From Halanaerobium saccharolyticum (lineage in GTDB: Bacteria > Bacillota > Halanaerobiia > Halanaerobiales > Halanaerobiaceae): a DNA stretch of 57,463 nt. The notes beneath the pieces were generated by a model. The model did not search any database. It was given only the letters and a program-made list of their open reading frames with translations, and was not told the origin of the DNA. The translations under genes were made by a program, and so were the position numbers. This document shows positions 17,379 to 26,217 of the stretch, piece by piece. The stretch covers positions 1 through 57,463 of the forward strand of contig NZ_QAXS01000019.1 in NCBI RefSeq assembly GCF_003053565.1, given 5' to 3'. Numbering within the stretch: the stretch's first letter is position 1; each line of letters begins with the position of its first letter.

Positions 17379-18735
17379 ATCTACCGCTTCCCTTTTCTGC
17401 CCGCAGTTTATTATCAAAAATCAGCTCGCCGCGTCTAAATGTCATAACCGGATATCCCTTAACTGTAAAATCCTGATAAGGACTGTACTCAGCTGCAGAA
17501 TGTAAGTTTTCTGCAGTTAATTTTTTCTCTACATTTGGATCAAAAACTGTTAGATCCGCATCAGTTCCCGGCTCAAGCGAACCTTTTTCCGGGTAGAGTC
17601 CGAATATTTTAGCTGGATTAATCGAAAGCAGCTCTACCATTTCTCTAATTGTAATTCGATTATTTCTAACTCCTGAACTGTAAATCAAGGACAATAAAGT
17701 TTCGGTTCCCGGTATTCCCGGCAAAATTTCCAGGCTGGAATCTGACTGCATTTTTTTTTCTTTATTAAAAGCACAGTGATCAGTTGCTACAACCTGAAAC
17801 TCACTCTGACTGATGCCCTCCCATAGAATTTGGTTATCATATTTATTTCTCAGTGGTGGTGTCATTAAAAATAGCTGGGCATCCTCACGGGTTAAATATG
17901 AATTATCAAGCATTAAATAATGAGGAGTTGTTTCTGCATAAATTTGAGCTTTCACTGCTCTTAATTCTCTAACAGCTTCCAGTCCTTCTGCAGAAGACAG
18001 ATGAACAATATAGAGTGGAATATCAGCTTTCAGAGCCTCTTCCCCCATATCTTTAACTGCTAGTGCTTCCGCAGCTGCAGGTCTAATGGAAGGATGGTAT
18101 CTGGGCTCTATTAAATTTCTTTTGCTGTAGGCGGCTTTTAAATCCTGGATTAAATCATCATCTTCAGCATGTACCTGGGGTAAAATTTCAATCTCTTTTA
18201 AGCGTTTAAATAATTCAGACCATTTATCCCTTTCTATCATATAACCAACATCTTTATAGGTAGTAAAAAGCTTAATACTTGCCAGACCCAGTTCCTTTAA
18301 ATCGGCTAAATTCTCTGAAATTTTAGAGTTGAATTTCTGAACTACCTGATGAAAATTATAATCTATAATTGAATCCTGAGCTTCCTTTTTTCTTTCAGCA
18401 ACTGATTTTTTGAAGTTTCCATCTTCTGGAAAATCAATATAGTCAATAACAGTTGTTACTCCTCCGGCTGCTGCAGCAATACTACCCTGATAAAAATCAT
18501 CTGCAGTTACAGTCCCTCGAGAGTGGAGTGAATAGTGGGTATGGGCATCTATAATCCCCGGAAATAGATATTTACCAGCAAGATCAATTACTTTAAATTC
18601 TCCTTTTTGTTCATCTGCTTCAAAAAAACCACGCTTTTCTTCAGCAGCAATTTTTTCTCCCTCAATAACTAAATCTGACTTTCTGATACCTTTATCATCA
18701 ACAACTTTGGCATTTTTTAATAGGATTTTTTTCAT
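17347..18735 (-). CDS. Dihydropyrimidinase/hydantoinase-family amidohydrolase
   Basis: A cyclic-imide or cyclic-ureide amidohydrolase of the D-hydantoinase/dihydropyrimidinase group. Binuclear metal-site elements are GIIDAHTHYSLHSRG, the lysine expected to be carboxylated in LASIKLFTTYKD, the His in ILPQVHAEDDDL, the His in YIVHLSSAEG and the Asp in VVATDHCAF; DADLTVFDPN is also typical. It has 462 residues, normal for the family. The gene begins 16 bases after tupC and has its own AGAGGTG site, so it is the last gene of the tungstate-transport operon. Its 3' end overlaps rex antisense by 32 bases. True substrate unknown; allantoinase-like activity is an alternative. Confidence 0.88.
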   Translation of the reverse strand: MKKILLKNAKVVDDKGIRKSDLVIEGEKIAAEEKRGFFEADEQKGEFKVIDLAGKYLFPGIIDAHTHYSLHSRGTVTADDFYQGSIAAAAGGVTTVIDYIDFPEDGNFKKSVAERKKEAQDSIIDYNFHQVVQKFNSKISENLADLKELGLASIKLFTTYKDVGYMIERDKWSELFKRLKEIEILPQVHAEDDDLIQDLKAAYSKRNLIEPRYHPSIRPAAAEALAVKDMGEEALKADIPLYIVHLSSAEGLEAVRELRAVKAQIYAETTPHYLMLDNSYLTREDAQLFLMTPPLRNKYDNQILWEGISQSEFQVVATDHCAFNKEKKMQSDSSLEILPGIPGTETLLSLIYSSGVRNNRITIREMVELLSINPAKIFGLYPEKGSLEPGTDADLTVFDPNVEKKLTAENLHSAAEYSPYQDFTVKGYPVMTFRRGELIFDNKLRAEKGSGRFIFAHSSSLL

Positions 18736-18751
18736 TTTCTTCACCTCTATA

Positions 18752-19480
18752 TTATACTAATTCTGCTATTGGGGATTCGATTCCTGCACCAAATAATTCA
18801 AAATTGAAATTATTTATAGCTTTAGTTATTTCTACTTCTCCAGCTTTAAGTAAAGTTATCTGGTCTGCAAGCTGTTTAATCTGCCTCCTGTCATGACTGA
18901 CCATCACCACAGTCATCTCATCGGTCACCAGATCAGCAAAATGAGAATTAAAAAATTGAATGCTTTCTTCATCTAAATTTGTAGTTGCTTCATCTACAAA
19001 TAAAATCTCGGGATCTGAAATCAAAGCTCTAGCAATTGAAGTTTTTTGTCTTTCTCCTCCAGAAAGAGTATGAGCTGACTGTTCCAGCAGGTCAGTTATT
19101 TCAAGTCTGGATGCTATCTCTTTTACTTTTTTGTTGATTATTTCCTGATCAATATCTCTTAGTTTTAAAGGTAATGCAATATTATAAAAAACATTACCGC
19201 GGTAAAGATAAGGATCCTGCCAGATTACAGAAAGTTTGCGCCTGAGTTCTAAATTCTGCTGATCTTTTTTTACTAACCGGCCTTTATAGAAAAGTTCTCC
19301 CTGATAATCCTGGTCAACCAGACTTAAAATATTTAAAAGAGAAGTTTTACCACTGCCATTACCGCCAATAATAAAATTAAACTTATTTTTTAAAACTGAA
19401 AACTGATCGATATCTAAAATAGTCTTATCCCTGCAGACCTTTTTAATCTTTTTAACTTCAATAATTTTATCTTCTGGCAT
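18752..19480 (-). CDS. tupC: Tungstate ABC transporter ATP-binding protein
   Basis: ATPase that drives TupB. Walker A is FIIGGNGSGKTSLLN, the signature LSGGERQKTSIARALISDP, Walker B ILFVDEATTNLD, and the switch His lies in VMVSHDRRQ. Unlike ModC it has no C-terminal molybdate-binding domain; at 242 residues it is just the ABC module. The start giving MPEDKIIEV is preferred since AGGAGG lies nine bases upstream; it overlaps the end of tupB by 14 bases. Assignment to tungstate rests on the TupA partner and the upstream riboswitch. Confidence 0.92.
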   Translation of the reverse strand: MPEDKIIEVKKIKKVCRDKTILDIDQFSVLKNKFNFIIGGNGSGKTSLLNILSLVDQDYQGELFYKGRLVKKDQQNLELRRKLSVIWQDPYLYRGNVFYNIALPLKLRDIDQEIINKKVKEIASRLEITDLLEQSAHTLSGGERQKTSIARALISDPEILFVDEATTNLDEESIQFFNSHFADLVTDEMTVVMVSHDRRQIKQLADQITLLKAGEVEITKAINNFNFELFGAGIESPIAELV

Positions 19481-20171
19481 AATTTTTTCCCTCCTGCAGA
19501 AAATAAGTAACAAAATTAATTAAAAATGAAAGCGATAAGAGAATAATTCCTAATGCCAGGGCAAAAGCAAAGCGGCCTTTATTTGTTTCCAGAGACATAG
19601 CAGTTGTTATAGTTCTGGTAACTCCTTTTATATTTCCACCCAGCATCATGGAAACTCCAATCTCTCCTAAAACTCTACCAAATCCAGCAATCACAGCACC
19701 AATAATTCCATATCTAGCTTCTAAAATTAAAAGCTTAAACTTCTGGCTGCGGCTGGCCCCCATTGAAGTTGCTGTTTTGTAAAGTTTTTCATCCATTGAA
19801 AATATAACATTTCTAATCAGAGCAGTTATTAAAGGTATGATCAGTATTACCTGCCCCATTATAATTCCAATTGGTGTAAAAAGCAGATCCAGCTCTCCTA
19901 AAACTCCTCTGCGTGATATAAGTGAGTAAACAAAAATACCGATCACAACTGTGGGCAAGCTGAGCAATGTGTTTAAAATAATATTAATAAATTTCTTGCT
20001 TTTAAATTTATTCCGGGCAATTAAAATTGCCAGTGGAATAGAAATAATTGAAGCTATTAAAGTTGATGAGATAGAAATTTTAAGTGAAGTTGTAACTACC
20101 TGGATAACTTCTGGATCAAGGTTGATTATTAGCTGTAGAGCTCTGATTATTGCATCAGTATAATAGTCCAC
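19467..20171 (-). CDS. tupB: Tungstate ABC transporter permease
   Basis: Inner-membrane channel of the Tup system. There are five to six hydrophobic segments, and the BPD_transp_1 EAA loop is seen as LYKTATSMGASRSQKFKLLILEARYG, followed by GAVIAGFGRVLGEIGVSMMLGGN, which is diagnostic for the TupB/ModB-like group. The long open frame starts at 20192, but AGGAGG lies six bases before the GTG at 20171, which gives MDYYTDAIIRAL and is chosen here. The preceding tupA stop is 80 bases upstream. Confidence 0.92.
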   Translation of the reverse strand: MDYYTDAIIRALQLIINLDPEVIQVVTTSLKISISSTLIASIISIPLAILIARNKFKSKKFINIILNTLLSLPTVVIGIFVYSLISRRGVLGELDLLFTPIGIIMGQVILIIPLITALIRNVIFSMDEKLYKTATSMGASRSQKFKLLILEARYGIIGAVIAGFGRVLGEIGVSMMLGGNIKGVTRTITTAMSLETNKGRFAFALALGIILLSLSFLINFVTYFLQEGKNYARR

Positions 20172-20251
20172 ATTTTTCCTCCTGAATATCAAAATTAGAT
20201 TAGCCAGCTGCAGATTAGAACTGTAGCCAGCTGAGTTTTTTAAATTTATTT

Positions 20252-21079
20252 TTACTCTTCTAAATCTTCTGCTTTAATTGCGGAAGGGTAAAATAACTGT
20301 TCATCATACTGCATATAATTATCAATTATCTGCTGCCCCTGCTGAGAAGTTACATAGCCGGTAAAGGCCATTGCCAGCTGGTAGTTTACATGTGTATGAT
20401 AGGCGGGATTAATTGGAATGATTCCATAAGGATTAAAGAGCTCAGGATCTCCACTATTTACAATTTCCAGTTCAACATCCCCACTGTAAGCTAAATATGT
20501 TCCTCTGTCAGCTAAAATGTATGCCTGACGCTCATTGGCCATATTAATACTGGGTCCCATTCCCTGACCGCTTTCTAAATACCAGCTGCCTTCTGGAGCT
20601 ATCTCAGCACTATCCCAGATAGATAGTTCTTTCTTATTAGTGCCTGAATCATCACCACGAGAAACAAATTCTGCTTCTTCCTCTTTAATTTTCTGAAAAG
20701 CCTCAACTGCAGTTTCTGTCTCTTTAATATCTGCTGGATCTGATGGTGGCCCTAAAATGACAAAGTCATTATACATTACATCTCTTCTGTTAACTCCATA
20801 GCCGCTGGCTACAAATTCATCTTCTGCTTCTCGTGCATGGACAAAAATAATATCTGCATCCCCATTACGGCCGAGCTCTATAGCTGCACCGGTTCCAACT
20901 GCTACGACATCAACCCGCACATCAAATTTTTCTTCAAATGGTGGAATTAACTCATCCAGCAGACCTGAATTCTCGGTACTTGTTGTAGTGGCCATTGTTA
21001 AAACTTCCTGAGCAGCCGCAGCTGAGCTAAAAATCAGCATTAATATTAATAATGATAATAAAATTTTCTTAATTGACAT
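20252..21079 (-). CDS. tupA: Tungstate-binding periplasmic protein
   Basis: High-affinity extracytoplasmic receptor for tungstate. Residues 1-21 form a Sec signal peptide ending AAAA-QE with no lipobox cysteine, so the mature protein should be soluble in a periplasm. The mature start contains LTMATTTSTENSGLL, whose TTTS motif is characteristic of TupA, and then VDVVAVGTGAAIELGRNGDADI and FVSRGDDSGTNKKE, the other oxyanion-site segments. Start at 21079 follows AGGGGG at seven bases; the longer open frame to 21133 runs into the leader RNA. Expression is probably under the riboswitch upstream. Confidence 0.95.
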   Translation of the reverse strand: MSIKKILLSLLILMLIFSSAAAAQEVLTMATTTSTENSGLLDELIPPFEEKFDVRVDVVAVGTGAAIELGRNGDADIIFVHAREAEDEFVASGYGVNRRDVMYNDFVILGPPSDPADIKETETAVEAFQKIKEEEAEFVSRGDDSGTNKKELSIWDSAEIAPEGSWYLESGQGMGPSINMANERQAYILADRGTYLAYSGDVELEIVNSGDPELFNPYGIIPINPAYHTHVNYQLAMAFTGYVTSQQGQQIIDNYMQYDEQLFYPSAIKAEDLEE

Positions 21080-21157
21080 AGTAATCCCCCTATTTTGATT
21101 TACATATATTTTTTTCTGGTTAAATCTAATCATAAGCTCGAAAAACTAAAAATATGC

Positions 21158-21196
21158 TCAAAAAAATAACTCCCGGCAGCATTACCGGAAGTTTTA
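21158..21196 (-). terminator. Riboswitch expression-platform terminator
   Basis: AACTTCCGG and CCGGGAGTT form a stem around a seven-base loop, followed by ATTTTTTT on the minus strand. It stands between the Moco/Tuco-like aptamer and the tupA ribosome binding site, so ligand binding could switch termination. Confidence 0.85.
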
Positions 21197-21217
21197 GGGC
21201 GGATTAAAATTAATGCA

Positions 21218-21333
21218 ATCCAAATCGATCACTCCTTTCCATTCCGGGAGGCCCAAAGGTTTCCCTCTAAACCCTATCGGTGTATTAAGCATAACTATTC
21301 ATCTTAGCTTAAATACACTCGGAGTTGTGCGAC
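21218..21333 (-). promoter_or_regulatory. Moco/Tuco-family riboswitch upstream of tupA
   Basis: On the minus strand the RNA contains ACTCC paired with GGAGT as the closing helix, a strong GTGTATT/AATACAC hairpin arm, GGGTTT...GAAACC, and the conserved-looking TTTGGGCCTCCCG followed by GGAAAGGAGTG. This arrangement matches the molybdenum/tungsten cofactor RNA motif as I know it, which is often found in front of tungstate transporter genes. Identification is by eye; a covariance-model search (Rfam Moco) would decide. Confidence 0.8.
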
Positions 21334-21346
21334 TATTCTTACATTA

Positions 21347-21375
21347 ATGATATATCTATTTGATTTTAAAGTCAA
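21347..21375 (-). promoter_or_regulatory. Promoter of the tup operon
   Basis: TTGACT and TATCAT are separated by 17 bases, placing transcription start about ten bases before the riboswitch. Confidence 0.8.
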
Positions 21376-21408
21376 GCAAAATTAACTTTGGTTTCCTTAT
21401 TTTGTTTA

Positions 21409-23073
21409 TTAATAGAGATAAACTCTCGCTTCATAAGGTCTTAAACTGGCCTGAACTTTAAAATCAGCTTCATTTTGATAATTATTTAAGATCAATTCTG
21501 CTTTTTCAATTTCTACTTCAGAACTCAAATCATAGTCCACTTCATTTTCACTGAAGTTTAAAAGCACAAGCAGATTATTATCTTCTCCCAACCTCTGATA
21601 GGCATAAATATCCTGATCTTCTTCAAGTAAAATATCATATTTACCGTAGGCAAAAACTGAATATTCTTTGCGCAGAGCAATCATCTGCTTATAATATTCA
21701 AAAACTGAATCCTCAGATGCCAAATCTTCTTTTACATTGATCTCAGGATAGTTTTTGTTCATTTTCAACCACGGCTCAGCCTCAGAAAAACCAGCATATT
21801 TACTGCCATCCCAGTGCATCGGTGTGCGGGCATTATCTCTGGTTCGGTAATTAGCAATTTCTAAAATTTCTTCTTCACTCAACTCTCCCTTTTCCTGAAC
21901 ATCCTTAATATAACCACGAGTTTCAATATCATCAAAATCATCTAAGGATTCAAAACTAATATTTGTCATCCCAATTTCTTCACCCTGATAGATAAACGGA
22001 GTTCCTCTTAGGGTGTGCAGCATTGTTCCCAGAAGCTTAGCTGACTCTTTTCGATACTTGCCATCATCTCCATAACGAGAGACGATTCTGGGCTGATCAT
22101 GGTTGCAGAAATAGAGACTGGTCCAGCCGTTATTTTCCTGCAGCTTATACTGCCACTCACTCATTAAATCCTTGAGCTCTTTTAGATCCCATTCAGTTAT
22201 CTTCTCCCAGCCCTCTTTGCGGTCAAATTCAAGATGCTCAAAGGGAATTACCATTGAGAATTCTTTTCTTTCTTCTTTGACAAATTTTAGTGCTTCATCT
22301 TTATCCACAAAAGGAGTTTCACCCACTGTCATTGCATCATAATTATTATATGTTTCCTCGGCCATCTCCTGGATAAATTCATGCACTCGAGGACCATTGG
22401 CAAAATATTCGTGTCCTGCAAGTCCATCCTGCTCACCGTCAGGAAAACGCTGATCTTTAGAAATTAAATTAATTACATCAAGTCTAAAGCCATCTATACC
22501 TTTTTCAAGCCACCAGTTAATCATCTCATAAAGATCATTTCGAACTTCAGGATTCTCCCAGTTTAAATCTGGTTGTTTGGGTGAGAAAAGATGCAGATAA
22601 TATTGATCAGTATTTTCATCATACTTCCAGGCAGAGCCGCCAAAAAATGCCTTCCAGTTATTGGGAGGTCCATCATTTTTGCCGTCTTTCCAGATATAAT
22701 AATCACGATAGGGATTATCTTTGCTTTTGCGGGATTCTTCAAACCACTGATGTTCATCAGAACTGTGATTGATCACCAGATCCATAATCAATTTAATGTC
22801 TCGCTCGTGCAGTAAAACCATCAATTCCTCTAAATCTTCCATTGTCCCAAACTCATCCATAATAGCTTTATAATCACTAATATCATAACCATTGTCATCA
22901 TTGGGGGACTGATAAACCGGATTTAACCAGACTGCATCTACTCCAAGTTCATCTAAATAATCTATTTTTTCTATAATTCCTCTTAAATCTCCAATTCCAT
23001 CACCGTTGCTGTCTTTAAAACTGCGGGGATAAATCTGATAAACTACCGCTTCTTTCCACCATTTTTTATTCAT
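21409..23073 (-). CDS. malL: Oligo-1,6-glucosidase / alpha-glucosidase, GH13
   Basis: Cytoplasmic alpha-glucosidase acting on short (iso)malto-oligosaccharides. The GH13 barrel motifs are DLVINHSSDEH, the nucleophile region GFRLDVINLISK, the acid Glu in AMTVGETPF, and FCNHDQPR. Valine directly after the nucleophilic Asp is the residue reported to go with alpha-1,6 specificity, against alanine in maltases. The N-terminal KKWWKEAVVYQIYPRSFKDSNGDGIGDL is family-typical. The 554-residue length fits. It is the last gene of the glucoside-uptake operon, 33 bases after the MFS gene. Trehalose-6-phosphate hydrolase is a close relative, but there is no PTS gene here to make that substrate. Confidence 0.88.
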   Translation of the reverse strand: MNKKWWKEAVVYQIYPRSFKDSNGDGIGDLRGIIEKIDYLDELGVDAVWLNPVYQSPNDDNGYDISDYKAIMDEFGTMEDLEELMVLLHERDIKLIMDLVINHSSDEHQWFEESRKSKDNPYRDYYIWKDGKNDGPPNNWKAFFGGSAWKYDENTDQYYLHLFSPKQPDLNWENPEVRNDLYEMINWWLEKGIDGFRLDVINLISKDQRFPDGEQDGLAGHEYFANGPRVHEFIQEMAEETYNNYDAMTVGETPFVDKDEALKFVKEERKEFSMVIPFEHLEFDRKEGWEKITEWDLKELKDLMSEWQYKLQENNGWTSLYFCNHDQPRIVSRYGDDGKYRKESAKLLGTMLHTLRGTPFIYQGEEIGMTNISFESLDDFDDIETRGYIKDVQEKGELSEEEILEIANYRTRDNARTPMHWDGSKYAGFSEAEPWLKMNKNYPEINVKEDLASEDSVFEYYKQMIALRKEYSVFAYGKYDILLEEDQDIYAYQRLGEDNNLLVLLNFSENEVDYDLSSEVEIEKAELILNNYQNEADFKVQASLRPYEARVYLY

Positions 23074-23106
23074 TGTTATACCTCCATTGTCATTAATATA
23101 TATTAA

Positions 23107-24324
23107 TTATGCTGCATTTTTAGCAGCCTGACTACTAAGCTTAGTAATCAGATTATTAATTAGTAAAAATGTAATAAATAATATGATTATAAAAACTGGA
23201 ATTATCTCCAGCGAAATATTATTTGCCAGCACACCTGCTAATCCAGGCAGTAAAGCTCCTCCAAGGCCGGCAGCTGAGATCTGCATCCCAATTGTATTGA
23301 CAGTGTGTCCTTTCCCAACTCTGTAAGAAGTGCTGGATATTAAAGCCGGAAAAATTGGAGCAATAGCAATTCCGGTTAAAGCTAAACCGAGCAGAGACAA
23401 CCACTTGCTTAAATTTATAGCTATTAAAGCACTTCCAAAAAGGCCTAAAAAAGCTGCATTTTTGGCAATTTTCCTGCTCAAAAACTTATAGGCTAAAAAC
23501 CCAGCCAGAATTCTACCAACTGTAAAAGAACCCCAGTAGACACTTACCCAAATACCTGCTATTGAAGTCCTTATTCCCCTTGATTCAGTAAAAAGGGTGA
23601 AAGTCCAGTGCCCGAGAGTTAGTTCAATTCCAGTATAAATAAAAAATAATAACACACTTAAAAGAGCCGGAAAATATTTGAGAGTCTCAAACATCTTTAT
23701 CTCCTGCTGCTTATTTTTACCACGTTTTTTATTACTTTGCTCTGCTGCTTTACTCGCCTTTTTTGGATCCTGCCAGAGTGACAGAGTCAGGGCAAAGGTC
23801 AGGGCCAGCAATATCTGGGCTGAACCGACAATCAAATAACCAACCCTCCAGCTGTCAAAATATTTGATAGCCGAAGACATAATTATTGGTCCGATTGTAA
23901 CTCCAACTCCAAAGCTGGCATGCAGCCACTGCATTAAACCTTCATTAAAATTTTTTTCTACATATGTATTTAATCCGGCATCAATTGCTCCTGCCCCAAG
24001 GCCTGCCAGAACAGCAAGCAGCGGTAAAAGCCACCAGACAGGAACAAGAGTATAACCTATTAAGGCTAAGGCTGTAGCCAGACAGCTTAAAGCAAGCAGA
24101 ACTGCCACACCAATTTTACGCATAAAAAATCCATTAAAAAAACTGGAAAGCAGATAACCTGTAGTTGAACCAATTAAGATTATCCCCAGCGCATCAAGGG
24201 GAAGAGAAAAACTGTCCCTCATCTCGGGCCAGGCAACCCCGAGCAGCCCATCTGGTAAGCCAAGGGAAATAAAAGCAACATAAATTAAAGCAATTAATAA
24301 ATATTTTTTCTTCTTGTGATCCAT
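23107..24324 (-). CDS. Major facilitator superfamily transporter
   Basis: Inner-membrane transporter with about twelve hydrophobic segments over 405 residues and a central cytoplasmic basic loop (residues 200-220, KKASKAAEQSNKKRGKNK). DGLLGVAWPEMRDSF near the N terminus and GLGAGAIDAGLNTYV resemble the FucP/YfkF-like sugar or drug group. It lies between the LacI gene and the oligo-1,6-glucosidase gene, which makes a sugar the most likely substrate, perhaps export of glucose or import of a second glycoside. Substrate is inferred from neighbours only. Confidence 0.8.
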   Translation of the reverse strand: MDHKKKKYLLIALIYVAFISLGLPDGLLGVAWPEMRDSFSLPLDALGIILIGSTTGYLLSSFFNGFFMRKIGVAVLLALSCLATALALIGYTLVPVWWLLPLLAVLAGLGAGAIDAGLNTYVEKNFNEGLMQWLHASFGVGVTIGPIIMSSAIKYFDSWRVGYLIVGSAQILLALTFALTLSLWQDPKKASKAAEQSNKKRGKNKQQEIKMFETLKYFPALLSVLLFFIYTGIELTLGHWTFTLFTESRGIRTSIAGIWVSVYWGSFTVGRILAGFLAYKFLSRKIAKNAAFLGLFGSALIAINLSKWLSLLGLALTGIAIAPIFPALISSTSYRVGKGHTVNTIGMQISAAGLGGALLPGLAGVLANNISLEIIPVFIIILFITFLLINNLITKLSSQAAKNAA

Positions 24325-24391
24325 AAAAACACCTTTTCTTCAATTTATTTTATATTTATAAATAATATCATATCAGAAAAAAGTTATTATT

Positions 24392-25387
24392 TTAAGCAGT
24401 TTCTCGTTTCAGTAATTTTAATTCTAACTCTTTACTGAATTTACCTTCTATTTCTCCATTAATTGCTTTAAGCAGCACTTCAATAGTCAGGTGTCCTAAC
24501 TGATACATGGGCTGCCAGATTGTTGTGATCTTTAGATATTTAGCCAATTCTATATTATCATAACCGACTACTGCAATATCATCTGGAGCCTTGAGCTTTT
24601 TTTCTTCCATAGCCTGCAGGACACCGATTGCCTGATTGTCAGAAGCGGCAAAAACTGCTGTCGGCCATTTTTCTTCCGGAAGGGAAAGGATCTCCTGCAT
24701 TGATTGATAGCCGTCTTCAGTATGAAAATCTCCAAATTTTAAAAGTTCAGAAGCCAGCTGCAGGTTTTTTGATCCAAGAGCTTTTTTTACACCTTTAAGA
24801 CGATCACTTCCATGCTGACTTTCTTTTAAACCATCTATAAAAGCAATCTTTTTATGTCCCAAATTTAGCAGATAATTAATTGCCATTTCAGCACCCTTAA
24901 TATCATCCAAATAGATTGAATGAAAGTCAGATGTGTTTTCATCTGCAAGTACTACCGGTACATCCTCTTTTAATAATGCTTTATAATCGTGCTTTGAAAT
25001 ATCCATTGTCACAGCTGCAATACCATCTACCTTTTTACTCTGCACTATATCCATAATCTTATCCATCATTTTTTCATCTTTATCAATCTTGTATAATATT
25101 AAATCAATTTTTTCTTCCTCCAAAGCATCCTGAATTCCTTTTAATACTTCGACAAAATAATGATCAATAAAAGTTGGTACAATAACTGCAATCGCATTGG
25201 CAGTTTGGCTTGCCAGATTCTGTGCTAACTTATTAGGACGATAATTTAGTTCTTTCATTACTTCCAGGACTTTATCTCTAGTTTCTTCTTTAACTTTTTG
25301 ACTGTTATTAAGAACTCTTGAAACTGTTCCAATCCCAACTCCAGCTTTTTTTGCTACATCATAAATATTAACCTTATCTTTAGCCAT
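24392..25387 (-). CDS. LacI-family transcriptional regulator
   Basis: Local repressor of the alpha-glucoside operon. The HTH and hinge are complete (VNIYDVAKKAGVGIGTVSRVLNNS to NYRPNKLAQNLAS), followed by a periplasmic-binding-protein-like effector domain with VDGIAAVTMDI, GHKKIAFIDG, AVFAASDNQAIGVLQAM and DDIAVVGYDNIELA. It has 331 residues. The gene is in the middle of the operon it probably controls, eight bases after the second permease gene. Palindromes TGGAANCNNTTCCA in front of that operon, and a variant in front of the maltose phosphorylase gene, fit a LacI-type site. Confidence 0.92.
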   Translation of the reverse strand: MAKDKVNIYDVAKKAGVGIGTVSRVLNNSQKVKEETRDKVLEVMKELNYRPNKLAQNLASQTANAIAVIVPTFIDHYFVEVLKGIQDALEEEKIDLILYKIDKDEKMMDKIMDIVQSKKVDGIAAVTMDISKHDYKALLKEDVPVVLADENTSDFHSIYLDDIKGAEMAINYLLNLGHKKIAFIDGLKESQHGSDRLKGVKKALGSKNLQLASELLKFGDFHTEDGYQSMQEILSLPEEKWPTAVFAASDNQAIGVLQAMEEKKLKAPDDIAVVGYDNIELAKYLKITTIWQPMYQLGHLTIEVLLKAINGEIEGKFSKELELKLLKRETA

Positions 25388-25395
25388 ACTATTAA

Positions 25396-26217
25396 TTATC
25401 CTTTCACTGATCCCCTCATAACTCCACTGATTATTTTCTTTTGTGCAATAATATAAACCAATAGCATAGGGAGTAATGCAAGTATATAAGAAGCAAAAGC
25501 TAAACTATAATCTGTACTAAACTGTGATTGAAAAACATGTTGAACTAAGGGTAATGTCATACTGGAACGATCACTAATCATCAATAATGGTAATAAGAAG
25601 TCATTCCAGGCCTTTAAAGCAGTTAAAATTGCCACTGTGGCATTAATTGGTTTAAGTACAGGAAATATAATCCTCCAAAAAATCTGCCAGACATTTGCAC
25701 CATCTATTATAGCCGCTTCTTCTATACTTTTTGGTAGAGTTTTTATATAACCTACATAAATAAAAACATTTAAGGGTAGGGCATATACTATATATAATAA
25801 TATAAGACCATGAAGATTATCAAGGCTAATCATTGCCATTTCTTTAACTAAAGGCAGCATAATTAAAGGAAATGGTATAAACATTGCACTAATAAAATAG
25901 AAATATAGAAATTTAAAATATTTTTTATGCATATTTCTTGCTATAGCATAAGAAACCATTGAATTAACAACCAATACAATTGCCACCGTTGGAATAGTAA
26001 CATAAGCACTGTTTTTTAAACTCTGAAAATAATTAGTCAGTTTAATTGCTTCTAGATAATTACGAAATTGAAAAGTATCCGGTACGGCCAGTATCGATTC
26101 TGCCAGCTGCTGTGGGTTTTTTAGTGAAACTATTAAAGCCATATAGAGTGGAATTATTATAATAAATGATCCTAAAAGAAGTAAACCTGTCGCCCACCAA
26201 TTTGTTTTCTCTTTCAT
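25396..26217 (-). CDS. Sugar ABC transporter permease (MalG/MsmG type)
   Basis: One of two inner-membrane subunits for a carbohydrate uptake system of the CUT1 family. Six hydrophobic segments are visible and the EAA loop reads SIEEAAIIDGANVWQIFWRIIFPVLKP, near residues 165-190, as in MalG. The ATG overlaps the stop of the first permease gene (TAATG). No ATPase is encoded in this operon, so it probably uses a shared MsmK-like ATPase encoded elsewhere. Confidence 0.93.
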   Translation of the reverse strand: MKEKTNWWATGLLLLGSFIIIIPLYMALIVSLKNPQQLAESILAVPDTFQFRNYLEAIKLTNYFQSLKNSAYVTIPTVAIVLVVNSMVSYAIARNMHKKYFKFLYFYFISAMFIPFPLIMLPLVKEMAMISLDNLHGLILLYIVYALPLNVFIYVGYIKTLPKSIEEAAIIDGANVWQIFWRIIFPVLKPINATVAILTALKAWNDFLLPLLMISDRSSMTLPLVQHVFQSQFSTDYSLAFASYILALLPMLLVYIIAQKKIISGVMRGSVKG

